A stretch of 30,236 nt of DNA. Origin: a virus. Below, piece by piece: positions 19,904-27,971 of this stretch. Numbering within the stretch: the first letter of the stretch is position 1; each line of letters opens with the position of its first letter. A program made the translations under genes and the position numbers. Below the pieces are notes generated by a model, which saw nothing but the letters and a program-made list of their open reading frames with translations, was not told where the DNA came from and searched no databases. Location of the stretch: the IMG/VR virus record IMGVR_UViG_3300038701_002025, positions 1 to 30,236 of that record. The stretch is one strand, 5' to 3'.

Positions 19904-22362
19904 GGCGGTTCACACCTCGGGGGAATGCGATTTACGAGCCGGATGGGGAGGTTCTGAACGAGTTCTTTTGGAACAAGCACAAGTTCTCCTGCATTCAGGG
20001 TCCGATTGGCTGTCTTTCCGCGGAAACGGAATTTCTGACGCCTTATGGCTGGAAGCGCATGGATTCCTTTGAGGATGGCGATCGCGTGTTTGTTTGGAAG
20101 GATGGCAAGGCGTGGTTTGAGCATCCACATGGATATATCGACAAGCCTTGTGATGAGATGTGGTGGTTCCACAATGGGCACTCGCTTTCGATGATGCTGT
20201 CTGATGAGCATCGCGTTGCCCTGTATGATCGGAGTGGTCGGTTTAGAGTGCGCGATGCGGCGTCGGTCGCCTCTGCTCCGGGTCGCTATACCCTGCCCGT
20301 TGATTTCGAGGTCGATGGCGCCCCGTTTGATGAATGGGAGCTTCGCCTGCGCGTTGCGATTGCGGCAGATGGGTGCCTGCCAAAGCGGGGCAATCAAGTG
20401 GTTGTCACGGTCCGGAGGGATCGGAAGAAATCGCGCCTTCGTGAGTTGCTGTTCAAGAACCGGATTGAGTTCAAGGAGCACCAGCACTCCACACGTCCTA
20501 CGGAGGTATCCTTTGCCTTCCAGCGCGAGGATTGGATGGGAAAGACGCTGAACCTGATTGGGTGCGGAACGGAGCGGTGCCGCGTCGTACTGGACGAGAT
20601 CAGGCATTGGGACGGTTTGTATGAGGGGGAGGATTGCCGCTTCGACGGTACGTGCTTGGAGACGGCTGAGTTCATCCAGTACGCCGCCCACGCCTGCGGA
20701 AGGCGCGCGACGATCACGAAGAAGGTGGACCCCAGAAGCCCTGAATGGGCCCCGACCTATGCGGTTCACATCACGCATGAAGGCAGTCCGAAGTCTAAGG
20801 TTGGAATCCGCGGCGATCACATGGAGATTGACCGCGTTGCAGCGCCTGGTGGCCGGAAATACTGCTTCACGACCTCAACAGGGTTTTTCATCGCCCGCCA
20901 CAATGGGCGGATTTTTGTCACCGGAAACTCTGGGACGTCGACGTGCGGGTGTCACCGGATTTGGCGGTTGGCGTGTGCGCAGGAGCCTGATTACGACGGG
21001 GTTCGACGGACGCGGTGGATCATCACGCGTCGGACGTACAAGGAGTTGCGCGAGACGACGGTGAAGACGTGGCTGGGCTGGTTCCCGGAGGACAAGTTCG
21101 GGCCGTTCATCCGCGCGGAGCCGATGTTTCACAAACTGGTTGATCCGAAGACGGGTGGTGTTCGGGATCATCCGTCTGGGGATGGGACCAAGGTTGACTG
21201 CGAGGTGGTCTTTGTGGCGGTTCCGGATGCTGACGTGGCGGAAGAGATTTGCGCGTCGTATGAGATCACGGGTTTTTTCCAGAACGAGGGCCAATTTTCG
21301 GAGAAGGCGGTTGTTGACGAGCTGCTTTCGCGGTGCGGGCGGTATCCGTCGATGAAGGATGGGCCCGGGGCGACGTGGTTTGGCGGCTGGATGGACATGA
21401 ACGCGCCGATCGAGGGCCATTGGGTGCCATACATGCGGGGGGACATCGCTCTGCCGCCTGAAATGACGGAGGACGAGCGGCGGGAGTTTGCGAAGCCGGC
21501 AGACTGGGAGTTTTTCGTGCAGCCGCCGGCGCTCTTGGAGGAGATTGTCGACGGCAAGCCGGTCTATTCCCCGAACCCGGCGGCGGAAAACCAGAAGTGG
21601 CTGATCGAGCCGTACATGGACAAGATCAAGGGCAAGAAGCGGTCGTGGATTGATCGGCGGATCCTGAACAAGGTCGGCCTGTTCATGGAGGGCAAGCCGG
21701 TCTACCCGACCTTTTCCGAGCATGACCACGTTCTTCCGGAGCCCGCGGCCTATGTGGACGGCATCCCTGTGATTGTGGGCATGGATTTTGGGCGCGACCC
21801 TGCGGCGGCCGTCCTGCAGAATATCGGCGGGAAGTGGATCATGTTGCACGAGGTGATTGGCGACAACGAGTCTGCGACCCTCTTTGCGCCGCGGGTGAAG
21901 CGCCTCCTGGGGCTGCGGTGCCCGGGGGCCTCGATCGAGTTTTACGGCGATCCGCGCGGCGGTGATGGCAATCAGGCGAACGAGGAAACGGCCTTCGACG
22001 TGTTCGCGAAATTCGGGATGCGGATCTACCCGGCCACGTCGGACAACAACCCGGAACTGAGGCGATCGACCGTCGAGGGGGTGCTGGAGAAGCGGGGCGG
22101 GTTCGGGATCAACCCGGGCTGCCTGGTGGCGAAGCGGGGGTTTGCCGGGGGCTATCACTACCGGAAGATGAAGGGGATCGGCGGCATCTACAGCCCGAAG
22201 CCGGTGAAGAACAGCTATTCGCACATCGTCGAGGCGGTGGAGAACGGCTTGATCGGCGGTGGTGAGGGGTATGCGACGGTGGCGAGCCCGGTCCGCCAGA
22301 CCCCGCGGAACGTGAAGGTGAAGCGCCCCCGCGTGCGATTGAGCCGGCGCCGTGCTGGTTGA
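19900..22362 (+). CDS. Phage terminase large subunit, intein-containing precursor
   Basis: An 820-residue precursor; removal of the 306-residue intein leaves 514 residues, normal for the family. The N extein (37 residues) ends KFSCIQGPIG and the C extein begins SGTSTCGCHRIW, so the spliced P-loop reads GPIGSGTST. The C-terminal nuclease has MDFGRDPAAAV and EFYGDPRGGDGN, the acidic residues of the RNase H-fold terminase nuclease. It pumps and cuts DNA into procapsids with the small subunit and portal. The start at 19900 is set by the ATGA overlap. The usual P-loop Lys is Thr. Confidence 0.92.
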   Translation: MRRFTPRGNAIYEPDGEVLNEFFWNKHKFSCIQGPIGCLSAETEFLTPYGWKRMDSFEDGDRVFVWKDGKAWFEHPHGYIDKPCDEMWWFHNGHSLSMMLSDEHRVALYDRSGRFRVRDAASVASAPGRYTLPVDFEVDGAPFDEWELRLRVAIAADGCLPKRGNQVVVTVRRDRKKSRLRELLFKNRIEFKEHQHSTRPTEVSFAFQREDWMGKTLNLIGCGTERCRVVLDEIRHWDGLYEGEDCRFDGTCLETAEFIQYAAHACGRRATITKKVDPRSPEWAPTYAVHITHEGSPKSKVGIRGDHMEIDRVAAPGGRKYCFTTSTGFFIARHNGRIFVTGNSGTSTCGCHRIWRLACAQEPDYDGVRRTRWIITRRTYKELRETTVKTWLGWFPEDKFGPFIRAEPMFHKLVDPKTGGVRDHPSGDGTKVDCEVVFVAVPDADVAEEICASYEITGFFQNEGQFSEKAVVDELLSRCGRYPSMKDGPGATWFGGWMDMNAPIEGHWVPYMRGDIALPPEMTEDERREFAKPADWEFFVQPPALLEEIVDGKPVYSPNPAAENQKWLIEPYMDKIKGKKRSWIDRRILNKVGLFMEGKPVYPTFSEHDHVLPEPAAYVDGIPVIVGMDFGRDPAAAVLQNIGGKWIMLHEVIGDNESATLFAPRVKRLLGLRCPGASIEFYGDPRGGDGNQANEETAFDVFAKFGMRIYPATSDNNPELRRSTVEGVLEKRGGFGINPGCLVAKRGFAGGYHYRKMKGIGGIYSPKPVKNSYSHIVEAVENGLIGGGEGYATVASPVRQTPRNVKVKRPRVRLSRRRAG
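20011..20928 (+). other. Intein with degenerate LAGLIDADG endonuclease domain
   Basis: 306 residues from C1 (CLSAETEFLTPYGWKRM, block A) to N306, followed by Ser as +1 nucleophile. Block B is LSDEHRVAL with H67; block F/G is YCFTTSTGFFIARHNGRIFV then TGN. The residue before the terminal Asn is Gly, not His, as in other phage terminase inteins. LRVAIAADG (113-121) and VLDEIRHWDG (193-202) look like two LAGLIDADG motifs; the acidic residues (D120 and D201) are kept but the motifs are divergent. Splicing is probable; nuclease activity is uncertain. Confidence 0.9.
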
Positions 22363-22783
22363 GGCGTTCATCGCGTTCCACCTGCCGCGGGGGCTGCGCT
22401 CTGCGGTCCGGACGCGCGATGTGGCGGGCTTTTTCGGTCATGTGGAAGCGTTCGGCATCACGGCGGGCGGCGACTGGCTTTTCATCGACCCGCACCGGCG
22501 CCGGATGGATGTGCGGGTGCTTTACCGGATGGATGAGGTCGAGGCGGCAATCGCACAGATCCACGCGACGGCTGACCTGATACTGGCCGTCGACCCTGTT
22601 CCCGGGCCTATCCTCCCCCCTCTCATGCCCATGACCTGCGCGGCGGTCTGTGCGCACCTCGTCGGCACCCGTGCATTCACGCTTGGCGGCTTGGAGCGCA
22701 AATTGCGGGCCATTGGCGCGAGAGAGGTGAAAAATGCAGAAGCCGAAGGAAGACGAGGCGGCGAAAAAGGCGCGCGAGCGTGA
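22352..22783 (+). CDS. Hypothetical protein between terminase and portal
   Basis: A 143-residue protein with a GTG start overlapping the terminase end by 11 nt. The N-terminal part (AFIAFHLPRGLRSAVRTRDV) and middle (GGDWLFIDPHRRRMDVRVLY) are alpha/beta; a hydrophobic Pro/Met stretch follows (PILPPLMPMTCAAVCAHLVG). No family is recognised. The position suits a small packaging accessory. Confidence 0.55.
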   Translation: MLVEAFIAFHLPRGLRSAVRTRDVAGFFGHVEAFGITAGGDWLFIDPHRRRMDVRVLYRMDEVEAAIAQIHATADLILAVDPVPGPILPPLMPMTCAAVCAHLVGTRAFTLGGLERKLRAIGAREVKNAEAEGRRGGEKGARA

Positions 22784-22958
22784 GCGCCGCATCTCGATGC
22801 TGGAGCGCCGGGACGCAGCAGAGGACCAGTCCTACGGCGCCACCAACGACATCCGTGCCGTCTACGGCCTGCAGCCCGCGAGCAAGCGGCCGGCCGGAAC
22901 CCGCCGGAAGGCCATGAGCCTCAGCGGCCTTGTCCCAGCAAACCCGGGTGAAATTTGA
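22734..22958 (+). CDS. Small charged protein upstream of portal
   Basis: A 74-residue protein with GAGAGGTG before the ATG. Very basic helical N terminus (KKARERERRISMLERRDAAE) followed by TNDIRAVYGLQPAS. Similar small proteins sit before the portal in related phages. Its stop overlaps the portal ATG. Confidence 0.6.
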   Translation: MQKPKEDEAAKKARERERRISMLERRDAAEDQSYGATNDIRAVYGLQPASKRPAGTRRKAMSLSGLVPANPGEI

Positions 22959-24496
22959 TGGCTGATGGATACGGCAAGAAGCCGTCCAAGGAATTCTCCA
23001 GCCGGTACGACGCGGCGAAGAATTACCGCGACCGCGTGCAGCCCAACCTTGAGGACGCGCTGGCGTTCATCTCGCCCGGCCGCGAAGCCGACTTCGACTA
23101 TCGAGAAACCAAGCAGGAGCATCGGGACGACGATCCCGAGGTGCTGATGTCGCTGCCCGAGGATCTGGCAACGGACTTCGCCGCCGACCTGGTGACCTAC
23201 TTCTGCCCGTCGGAATCGCGCTGGACGGAATACAACGTCACGGCGCCGGTGCCAGAGGAAGCCGAGACGCAGGTCCAGAACATCGTGGACGAGCGTGAGG
23301 AAGAAATCTGGAACATGCTGCACGGGTCGAACTTCAACGACGTCGCGCCGCAGGTGTTCTTCGAGGCGAACCACGGCACGATCGGCATGTGGGTGGAACA
23401 GGCGCACATGACTCAGCCGTTCTACTGCGAGGCCGTCACGCCGGAGCAACTGCTGATCACGCCCGGCCACATGGGCATTCTGGACCGGTTCCGCGAAGTG
23501 CGCGTTCTGGCGCAGCATTTGCCCGTGCGGTTCAAGCAATGGCCCGAGGTCGATCTGAGCGGCGAGCGGCTGCAGAACATGATCAAGAAGCCGGGCCAGT
23601 ATGTGACGGTCTGCTATGGCTTCTGGGTGGACTGGAAAGACCCGGGCAACCCGATCTGGCGCTGCGAGGTCACCATCGACAAGAAGTGCGTGATGAAGGA
23701 CGGCCCGATCGTCATGGGCCCGCTGGCCGGCGGCTGCCCGCTTCTGATCGGCCGCTTCAATCCGCAGGCCCGCAATCCGTGGGGCAGAGGCCCGGCCATC
23801 AAGGCACTGCCCGATCTCCGCGTGCTGAACAAGCTGGACGAGAGCGTGCTCGAGGGGCTTGACCAAGCTCTGAGCAACACGCTGATCTATCCCGACGACG
23901 GGTTCCTCGACTTCGAAGGTGGGCTGGAGGACGGCCGGGCCTATGCCGCCGCCCGTGGCTTCACCCGCGAACAGGTCTACGAGATGAACCGCGGCGTGAA
24001 CCTCGATGTCGGCCACTACTCGCAGGACCGCCTTGAGGATCGCCTGCGCGCAGCTTTCTACCAGGACGGCCCCCGGCAGCGCGGCGACACACCACCCACG
24101 GCCTCGCAATGGCTGGATGAGCGCCGCCGTGTGCAACAGCGCCTCGGCAAGCCTTCCGCGCCCCTGTGGCGGGAATTCCTACTGCCGTTCATCCAGCGGA
24201 TCGAGCGCATCGGCATCGAGATCGGCCGCTTCGACGCAGAGATCCTGCACGACGGCGACGTGATTGCCGTCGACCCGATTTCCCCGCTGCAGAAGGCCGC
24301 CAATCAGGACAAGGTTCTGACCGCCCGCTCCAACCTCGAACTCGGCTTCAACGTCTTCCAGGACCAGCTGTTCAACATCGTCGATCCGATCGGAACCTTC
24401 ACGGGCATTGTCGCCACATCCGGCGACGAACTGACGAAGGTCCGAAAGGAAGCCCCACCCCAAGAGGATCCCAATGCTGCCCAGCCGCCACAGTGA
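22958..24496 (+). CDS. Portal (head-to-tail connector) protein, podovirus type
   Basis: A 512-residue protein. The start SSRYDAAKNYRDRVQPNLED followed by AFISPG and VLMSLPEDLATDFAADLVTY is the pattern of T7-type head-to-tail connectors, which form the 12-fold ring through which DNA enters and to which the tail adaptor binds. The C terminus is Pro/Gln-rich (QEDPNAAQPPQ). The ATG at 22958 is preferred over the TTG one codon earlier; it overlaps the upstream TGA. Length matches the family. Confidence 0.88.
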   Translation: MADGYGKKPSKEFSSRYDAAKNYRDRVQPNLEDALAFISPGREADFDYRETKQEHRDDDPEVLMSLPEDLATDFAADLVTYFCPSESRWTEYNVTAPVPEEAETQVQNIVDEREEEIWNMLHGSNFNDVAPQVFFEANHGTIGMWVEQAHMTQPFYCEAVTPEQLLITPGHMGILDRFREVRVLAQHLPVRFKQWPEVDLSGERLQNMIKKPGQYVTVCYGFWVDWKDPGNPIWRCEVTIDKKCVMKDGPIVMGPLAGGCPLLIGRFNPQARNPWGRGPAIKALPDLRVLNKLDESVLEGLDQALSNTLIYPDDGFLDFEGGLEDGRAYAAARGFTREQVYEMNRGVNLDVGHYSQDRLEDRLRAAFYQDGPRQRGDTPPTASQWLDERRRVQQRLGKPSAPLWREFLLPFIQRIERIGIEIGRFDAEILHDGDVIAVDPISPLQKAANQDKVLTARSNLELGFNVFQDQLFNIVDPIGTFTGIVATSGDELTKVRKEAPPQEDPNAAQPPQ

Positions 24497-24788
24497 ACCC
24501 GGCCCGATCATCGACTACGTTCAGGCGCTCCAGCGCGCCGGCAGGCATGATGCGGCCCGCGACATCGTTCATGCGGTTCGGGACGTAGGCGACACGGCGG
24601 CTGGCCGTATCCTTTTGGAATTGCTGATGAAATGCACTTCCGGCGTTCCGGTTCCGGTTCTTTCCGATCCCCGTGCATTGGCCGCACGCAATGCTCAGAG
24701 TTTTATCGCCCATGATCTCAGGAGGCTCATGAGCGATGAATTTGACGCTACTGCAAAGATGGAACAGCCGCCTCGCACGCGAGGCTGA
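24474..24788 (+). CDS. Small conserved virion-module protein
   Basis: A 104-residue protein overlapping the portal end by 23 nt, with AGAGGA before its ATG. It has a helical N terminus (IIDYVQALQRAGRHDAARDI) and an ending AARNAQSFIAHDLRRLMSDE seen in small phage proteins beside scaffold genes. Function unknown; it overlaps the scaffold start by 53 nt. Confidence 0.55.
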   Translation: MLPSRHSEPGPIIDYVQALQRAGRHDAARDIVHAVRDVGDTAAGRILLELLMKCTSGVPVPVLSDPRALAARNAQSFIAHDLRRLMSDEFDATAKMEQPPRTRG

Positions 24789-25497
24789 GGACGGGACTGG
24801 CGCGGGCCAGGGATCACCCGATCCAGCTCCCGCTGACGGGGCGGGCGACGGGGCAGCGCCCGCCCCCGAAGGAGGCACCCCGGACTTTTCCTTCATGCCG
24901 GAGCAATTCCGCAGCGGCGACGCCCCCGACTTTGACGGCTTCAAGGCCCACCTCGATTCCCTCGACGCCACCAAGGCGCAATGGGACGAGCGCATGGCTG
25001 CTGTCCCCGAGGACGCATCCGGCTATGAATTCGCCATCCCCGACATCGACTACACCGCAATGGGCCTGCCCGAAGGCTTCAAGCTGGACCTGAACGCTGA
25101 AGACGAGGACATGGCCCCGCTTCTGTCCGAGATGGGCGGCGTTCTCCACCAGTACGGAATGCCGAAGGAAGCGGCCGGCGCCCTGATGGGCGTCCTGGCC
25201 AAGTACGAGGCGACGGCCCACCTCCGCGGCGAGAAGGCGGCGAAGGAAGCCATGACCGAACAGGCCAAGCTGCTGGGGTCCAAAGCAGAGGCCCGCATCT
25301 CGACCGTTCAACGGACACTGGAACAGCGGCTGCCGAAAGATCAGGCGGCCGGCCTCATGTCCGCACTCACCACTGCCGAAGGCGTCAAGGCGCTGGAAAA
25401 CCTGCTGAGCACGCGCGCGCTTGGCAATGGCGGCGAAGCCCCCCGTGCGCGCGACCCGGAAGCGGACCTCCGGGCCTATTATTCAACCACAAGTTAA
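24736..25497 (+). CDS. Capsid scaffolding protein
   Basis: A 253-residue protein. Acidic, Pro/Ala-rich N terminus, then FSFMPEQFRSGDAPDFDGFK and a SGYEFAIPDIDY segment, then long helices (MGVLAKYEATAHLRGEKAAK) and a basic tail. Acidic helical proteins between portal and major capsid genes are scaffolds that guide procapsid assembly. AGGAGG lies 10 nt before the ATG. Confidence 0.75.
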   Translation: MNLTLLQRWNSRLAREAEDGTGAGQGSPDPAPADGAGDGAAPAPEGGTPDFSFMPEQFRSGDAPDFDGFKAHLDSLDATKAQWDERMAAVPEDASGYEFAIPDIDYTAMGLPEGFKLDLNAEDEDMAPLLSEMGGVLHQYGMPKEAAGALMGVLAKYEATAHLRGEKAAKEAMTEQAKLLGSKAEARISTVQRTLEQRLPKDQAAGLMSALTTAEGVKALENLLSTRALGNGGEAPRARDPEADLRAYYSTTS

Positions 25498-25509
25498 CGG
25501 AGGCCGAAA

Positions 25510-26541
25510 ATGGCAACTCTCACAATGTCGACCGGCGACATGATCGACGCCTACAAGCAGGTGGACGGGAAAGGCCGGCTGATCGACGTCGTTGAACAGC
25601 TGAACGACACGTCGCAGAACTGCATGGACGACTGGTCCTGGATGGAATGCAACAGCGGCACCAAGCACACCCGGGCGATCCGCACCGGCCTGCCGTCCGT
25701 GTCGTGGGGCATCCTCTACGGCGGCATTCCGCAGTCCAAGAGCACCAAGCAGACCGTCAGCGACACCACCGGCTTCGTCGAAGGCCTGTCGTCCGTGGAC
25801 GAGCGCCAGCTGGATCTCTACTCGGACAAGAAGGTCGAACTGCGCGCCGCAGAGGCCCGCTCGCACATCGAGTCCATGTCGCAGGAACTGATGACCGCGC
25901 TGTTCTACCACAACAGCGACACCAACGCCCGCTACCCGAAGGGCCTGGCCGCGCGGTTCAGCACCCTCGACGGTTCCGGCGCCGGCAACCAGATCATCGA
26001 CGCAGGCGGCTCCAGCACCGACAACACCTCGATCTGGTTTGTCGACTGGTCCTATGACGGCCTGTCGGTGATCTATCCGGAAGGCACGACCGCCGGCATC
26101 GACCGCCAGAACAAGGGCAAGCAGCGCGTCACGGACTCCAACGGCGACCCGTACTACGTCGAGGAAGAACTGATCCGCGCCCACTGCGGCTTCTCCCTCG
26201 GGGATTATCGCCGCATCGTCCGCATCGCCAACATCGACGTGTCGGACCTGGCTGCGGGGTCGGTCGACCTCTACAAGTACATGCGTCAGGCCTACTGGCG
26301 GCTGCACAATCGCCGGGTCAGCAAGGTCCAGGACCAGAAATCGCCGGGCCGCATCGCGATCTACGCGAACCGCGACGTCTGCGAAGCGCTGGACGCCCTG
26401 GGCACCAACGACGGTTCCTCGGACAGCTTCATTCGTCTGCGCCCGTCGGAAATCCAGGGCAAGGAGGTCATGACCTACCGCGGCTTCCCCCTGCGCGAGA
26501 CGGACGCCATCCTCAACACCGAAGCCGAAGTCACCACGTAA
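25510..26541 (+). CDS. Major capsid protein
   Basis: A 343-residue protein with GGAGG before the ATG. The N terminus (DMIDAYKQVDGKGRLIDVVE), the internal VELRAAEARSHIESMSQELM helix and the C-terminal KSPGRIAIYANRDVCEALDA domain match podoviral HK97-fold capsid proteins. Synteny (scaffold before, cement after) is as expected. It should be the most abundant product of the module. Confidence 0.88.
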   Translation: MATLTMSTGDMIDAYKQVDGKGRLIDVVEQLNDTSQNCMDDWSWMECNSGTKHTRAIRTGLPSVSWGILYGGIPQSKSTKQTVSDTTGFVEGLSSVDERQLDLYSDKKVELRAAEARSHIESMSQELMTALFYHNSDTNARYPKGLAARFSTLDGSGAGNQIIDAGGSSTDNTSIWFVDWSYDGLSVIYPEGTTAGIDRQNKGKQRVTDSNGDPYYVEEELIRAHCGFSLGDYRRIVRIANIDVSDLAAGSVDLYKYMRQAYWRLHNRRVSKVQDQKSPGRIAIYANRDVCEALDALGTNDGSSDSFIRLRPSEIQGKEVMTYRGFPLRETDAILNTEAEVTT

Positions 26542-26567
26542 GCGTTGGGGACAGAAAGGATATAACC

Positions 26568-27002
26568 ATGATTCTCAACGCAAATCTCATCTTCGCGGAA
26601 GATCAGGCGGTGACCGCCACCGCGATCTCCGAGAACGTCATTCAGATCCCGGCCGCGGGCACCGTTCCCTACGAGGACGCCGCGATCATCCGGAACCTCG
26701 GCGCGGGCTCCTACCTGCCGCTGATGATCATGGTGACGGCGGACTTCGCAACGCTGACGTCCCTGACGATCAGTGTCGAGACGGCGGACAACGCAGCACT
26801 GTCGTCCGGGGCGGTCGTTCTGGCCACCACCGGCGCAATCGCTGCGGCATCGCTGGTGGCGGGCTATCGCGTTCCGGCGCCGCAGATCCTGCCTGATGCC
26901 ACGCTCAAGGACTACCTGGGCCTGCGCTTCACCGTCGGCGGCTCCAACGCCACCGCGGGCACGATCACGGCAGCCCTGGCGACGGAGATCCAGAGCGCAT
27001 GA
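26568..27002 (+). CDS. Bbp16-like capsid cement protein
   Basis: A 144-residue, almost all-beta protein with GAAAGGA before the ATG. The opening MILNANLIFAEDQAVTATAI, the TISVETADNAALSS middle and the LGLRFTVGGSNATAGTITAA end match the capsid cement family named after Bordetella phage Bbp16. It decorates and stabilises the expanded head. Confidence 0.75.
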   Translation: MILNANLIFAEDQAVTATAISENVIQIPAAGTVPYEDAAIIRNLGAGSYLPLMIMVTADFATLTSLTISVETADNAALSSGAVVLATTGAIAAASLVAGYRVPAPQILPDATLKDYLGLRFTVGGSNATAGTITAALATEIQSA

Positions 27003-27268
27003 CGGCGGAAACTCCCCTCGACCCGGAAGCAGAGGTCAACATCATCACCACGGCGCCCGGGACGTTCTCGAGCGCGGGGCTTGTTCCGGTGGGGACCAAA
27101 GGCACGGTGCCCGTCAAGAAATTCTCCCGCGCATGGATGCGTCCTGCGGGACCGGCGGATGCGAAGATCGTGAACCCCTGGTTGAAGGCCAAGGACGATG
27201 CGGCAGAGGCGGCCGCAGCGGACCGCAGCGAGGCTCGCGTTCTCAAGAAGGTTCTCGGGAAGCTGTAA
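26999..27268 (+). CDS. Hypothetical 89-residue virion-module protein
   Basis: Coupled to the cement gene by ATGA. An acidic N terminus leads to a beta part (SAGLVPVGTKGTVPVKKFSR) and a C-terminal charged helix (EAAAADRSEARVLKKVLGKL). It may be a head accessory protein; no family is recognised. A terminator follows. Confidence 0.6.
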   Translation: MTAETPLDPEAEVNIITTAPGTFSSAGLVPVGTKGTVPVKKFSRAWMRPAGPADAKIVNPWLKAKDDAAEAAAADRSEARVLKKVLGKL

Positions 27269-27295
27269 TTCCCCCACGGCTAAACCGAGATCGAA

Positions 27296-27322
27296 GGGGC
27301 TGGCGAAAGCTGGCCCCTTTTC
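27296..27322 (+). terminator. Intrinsic terminator after the head genes
   Basis: GGGGCTGGC (27296-27304), GAAA tetraloop, GCTGGCCCC (27309-27317): a 9-bp stem with two G-U pairs, followed by TTTTC. It separates capsid genes from tail genes, probably lowering tail gene expression. Confidence 0.8.
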
Positions 27323-27365
27323 TCGTGCATTGGCCGAAATGGCGTGCGTGCGGAATATCCGGCGC

Positions 27366-27971
27366 ATGTCGACACAGAACTCCATGCTCAGCATCATGAA
27401 TGCGGCGCTTCTCGCCCAAGGTCAGGAGGAAATCCTGACGCTCGGAAACGGGACCGTGGAATGGCGCCTGCTGTTCCGGAACTGGCCGCTGATCGTGGAG
27501 GCGGAGCTCGAAGACGGGAATTACAATTTCACCCGCGAACAAGCATTCCTGCAGACCAGCATCACCGGAAAATTCGGGTTCGACTATGGCTACCTGACGC
27601 CGGCGACGGCGCTGCACATCCGGCGCCTGTGGGTTCTGGATGCGGAGTCCAACCGGATCGAGGTCGACTGGATCCAGGACTCGTCCTACGTCTACATCGA
27701 CGGGAACGAGGGCTGCTATGTCGAGTACCTGGTGGTGCCCGACGAAAGCCTCTGGACCGCCTCATTCAGCCGCGGCATCCAGTTGAAACTTGAGGCGCTG
27801 ATTGCCGGCGCGATCAAGGAAGAAGCCGGTGAGAAGCGCCAGCTTGAAGAACAGGCTGAAATGCAACTCCAGCGCGCCCGCACTTCCTCCAGCCGTTCTC
27901 GGCGGCCGCAAAAGCCCTTCCGGGGCGGTGCGCTGTCGAAGGCTCGGAGCGGAACGAATTGGCGCGTGTAA
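27366..27971 (+). CDS. Tail adaptor, T7 gp11 / P22 gp4-like
   Basis: A 201-residue protein. N-terminal helices (MLSIMNAALLAQGQEEILTL), then LRRLWVL-type strands (HIRRLWVLDAESNRIEVDWI, YIDGNEGCYVEYLVVPD) and a long C-terminal helix with an Arg-rich tail. This is the tail tubular A / head-completion type that binds under the portal. An in-frame ATG at 27339 is possible but has no better ribosome binding site. Confidence 0.75.
   Translation: MSTQNSMLSIMNAALLAQGQEEILTLGNGTVEWRLLFRNWPLIVEAELEDGNYNFTREQAFLQTSITGKFGFDYGYLTPATALHIRRLWVLDAESNRIEVDWIQDSSYVYIDGNEGCYVEYLVVPDESLWTASFSRGIQLKLEALIAGAIKEEAGEKRQLEEQAEMQLQRARTSSSRSRRPQKPFRGGALSKARSGTNWRV

Noticed and set aside
20875-22371. 498-residue minus-strand frame opposite the terminase
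   Set aside because: It is a shadow of a G+C-rich gene: Arg/His/Pro-rich with no motif, and fully covered by a confident plus-strand gene.
22862-24136. 424-residue minus-strand frame opposite the portal gene
   Set aside because: Same reason: an antisense mirror of the portal reading frame without any recognisable domain.
24729-24788. Possible frameshift joining MSDEFDATAKMEQ to the scaffold gene
   Set aside because: AGGAGG is only 3 nt from that ATG but 10 nt from the scaffold ATG, and the segment fits as the end of the 104-residue protein.
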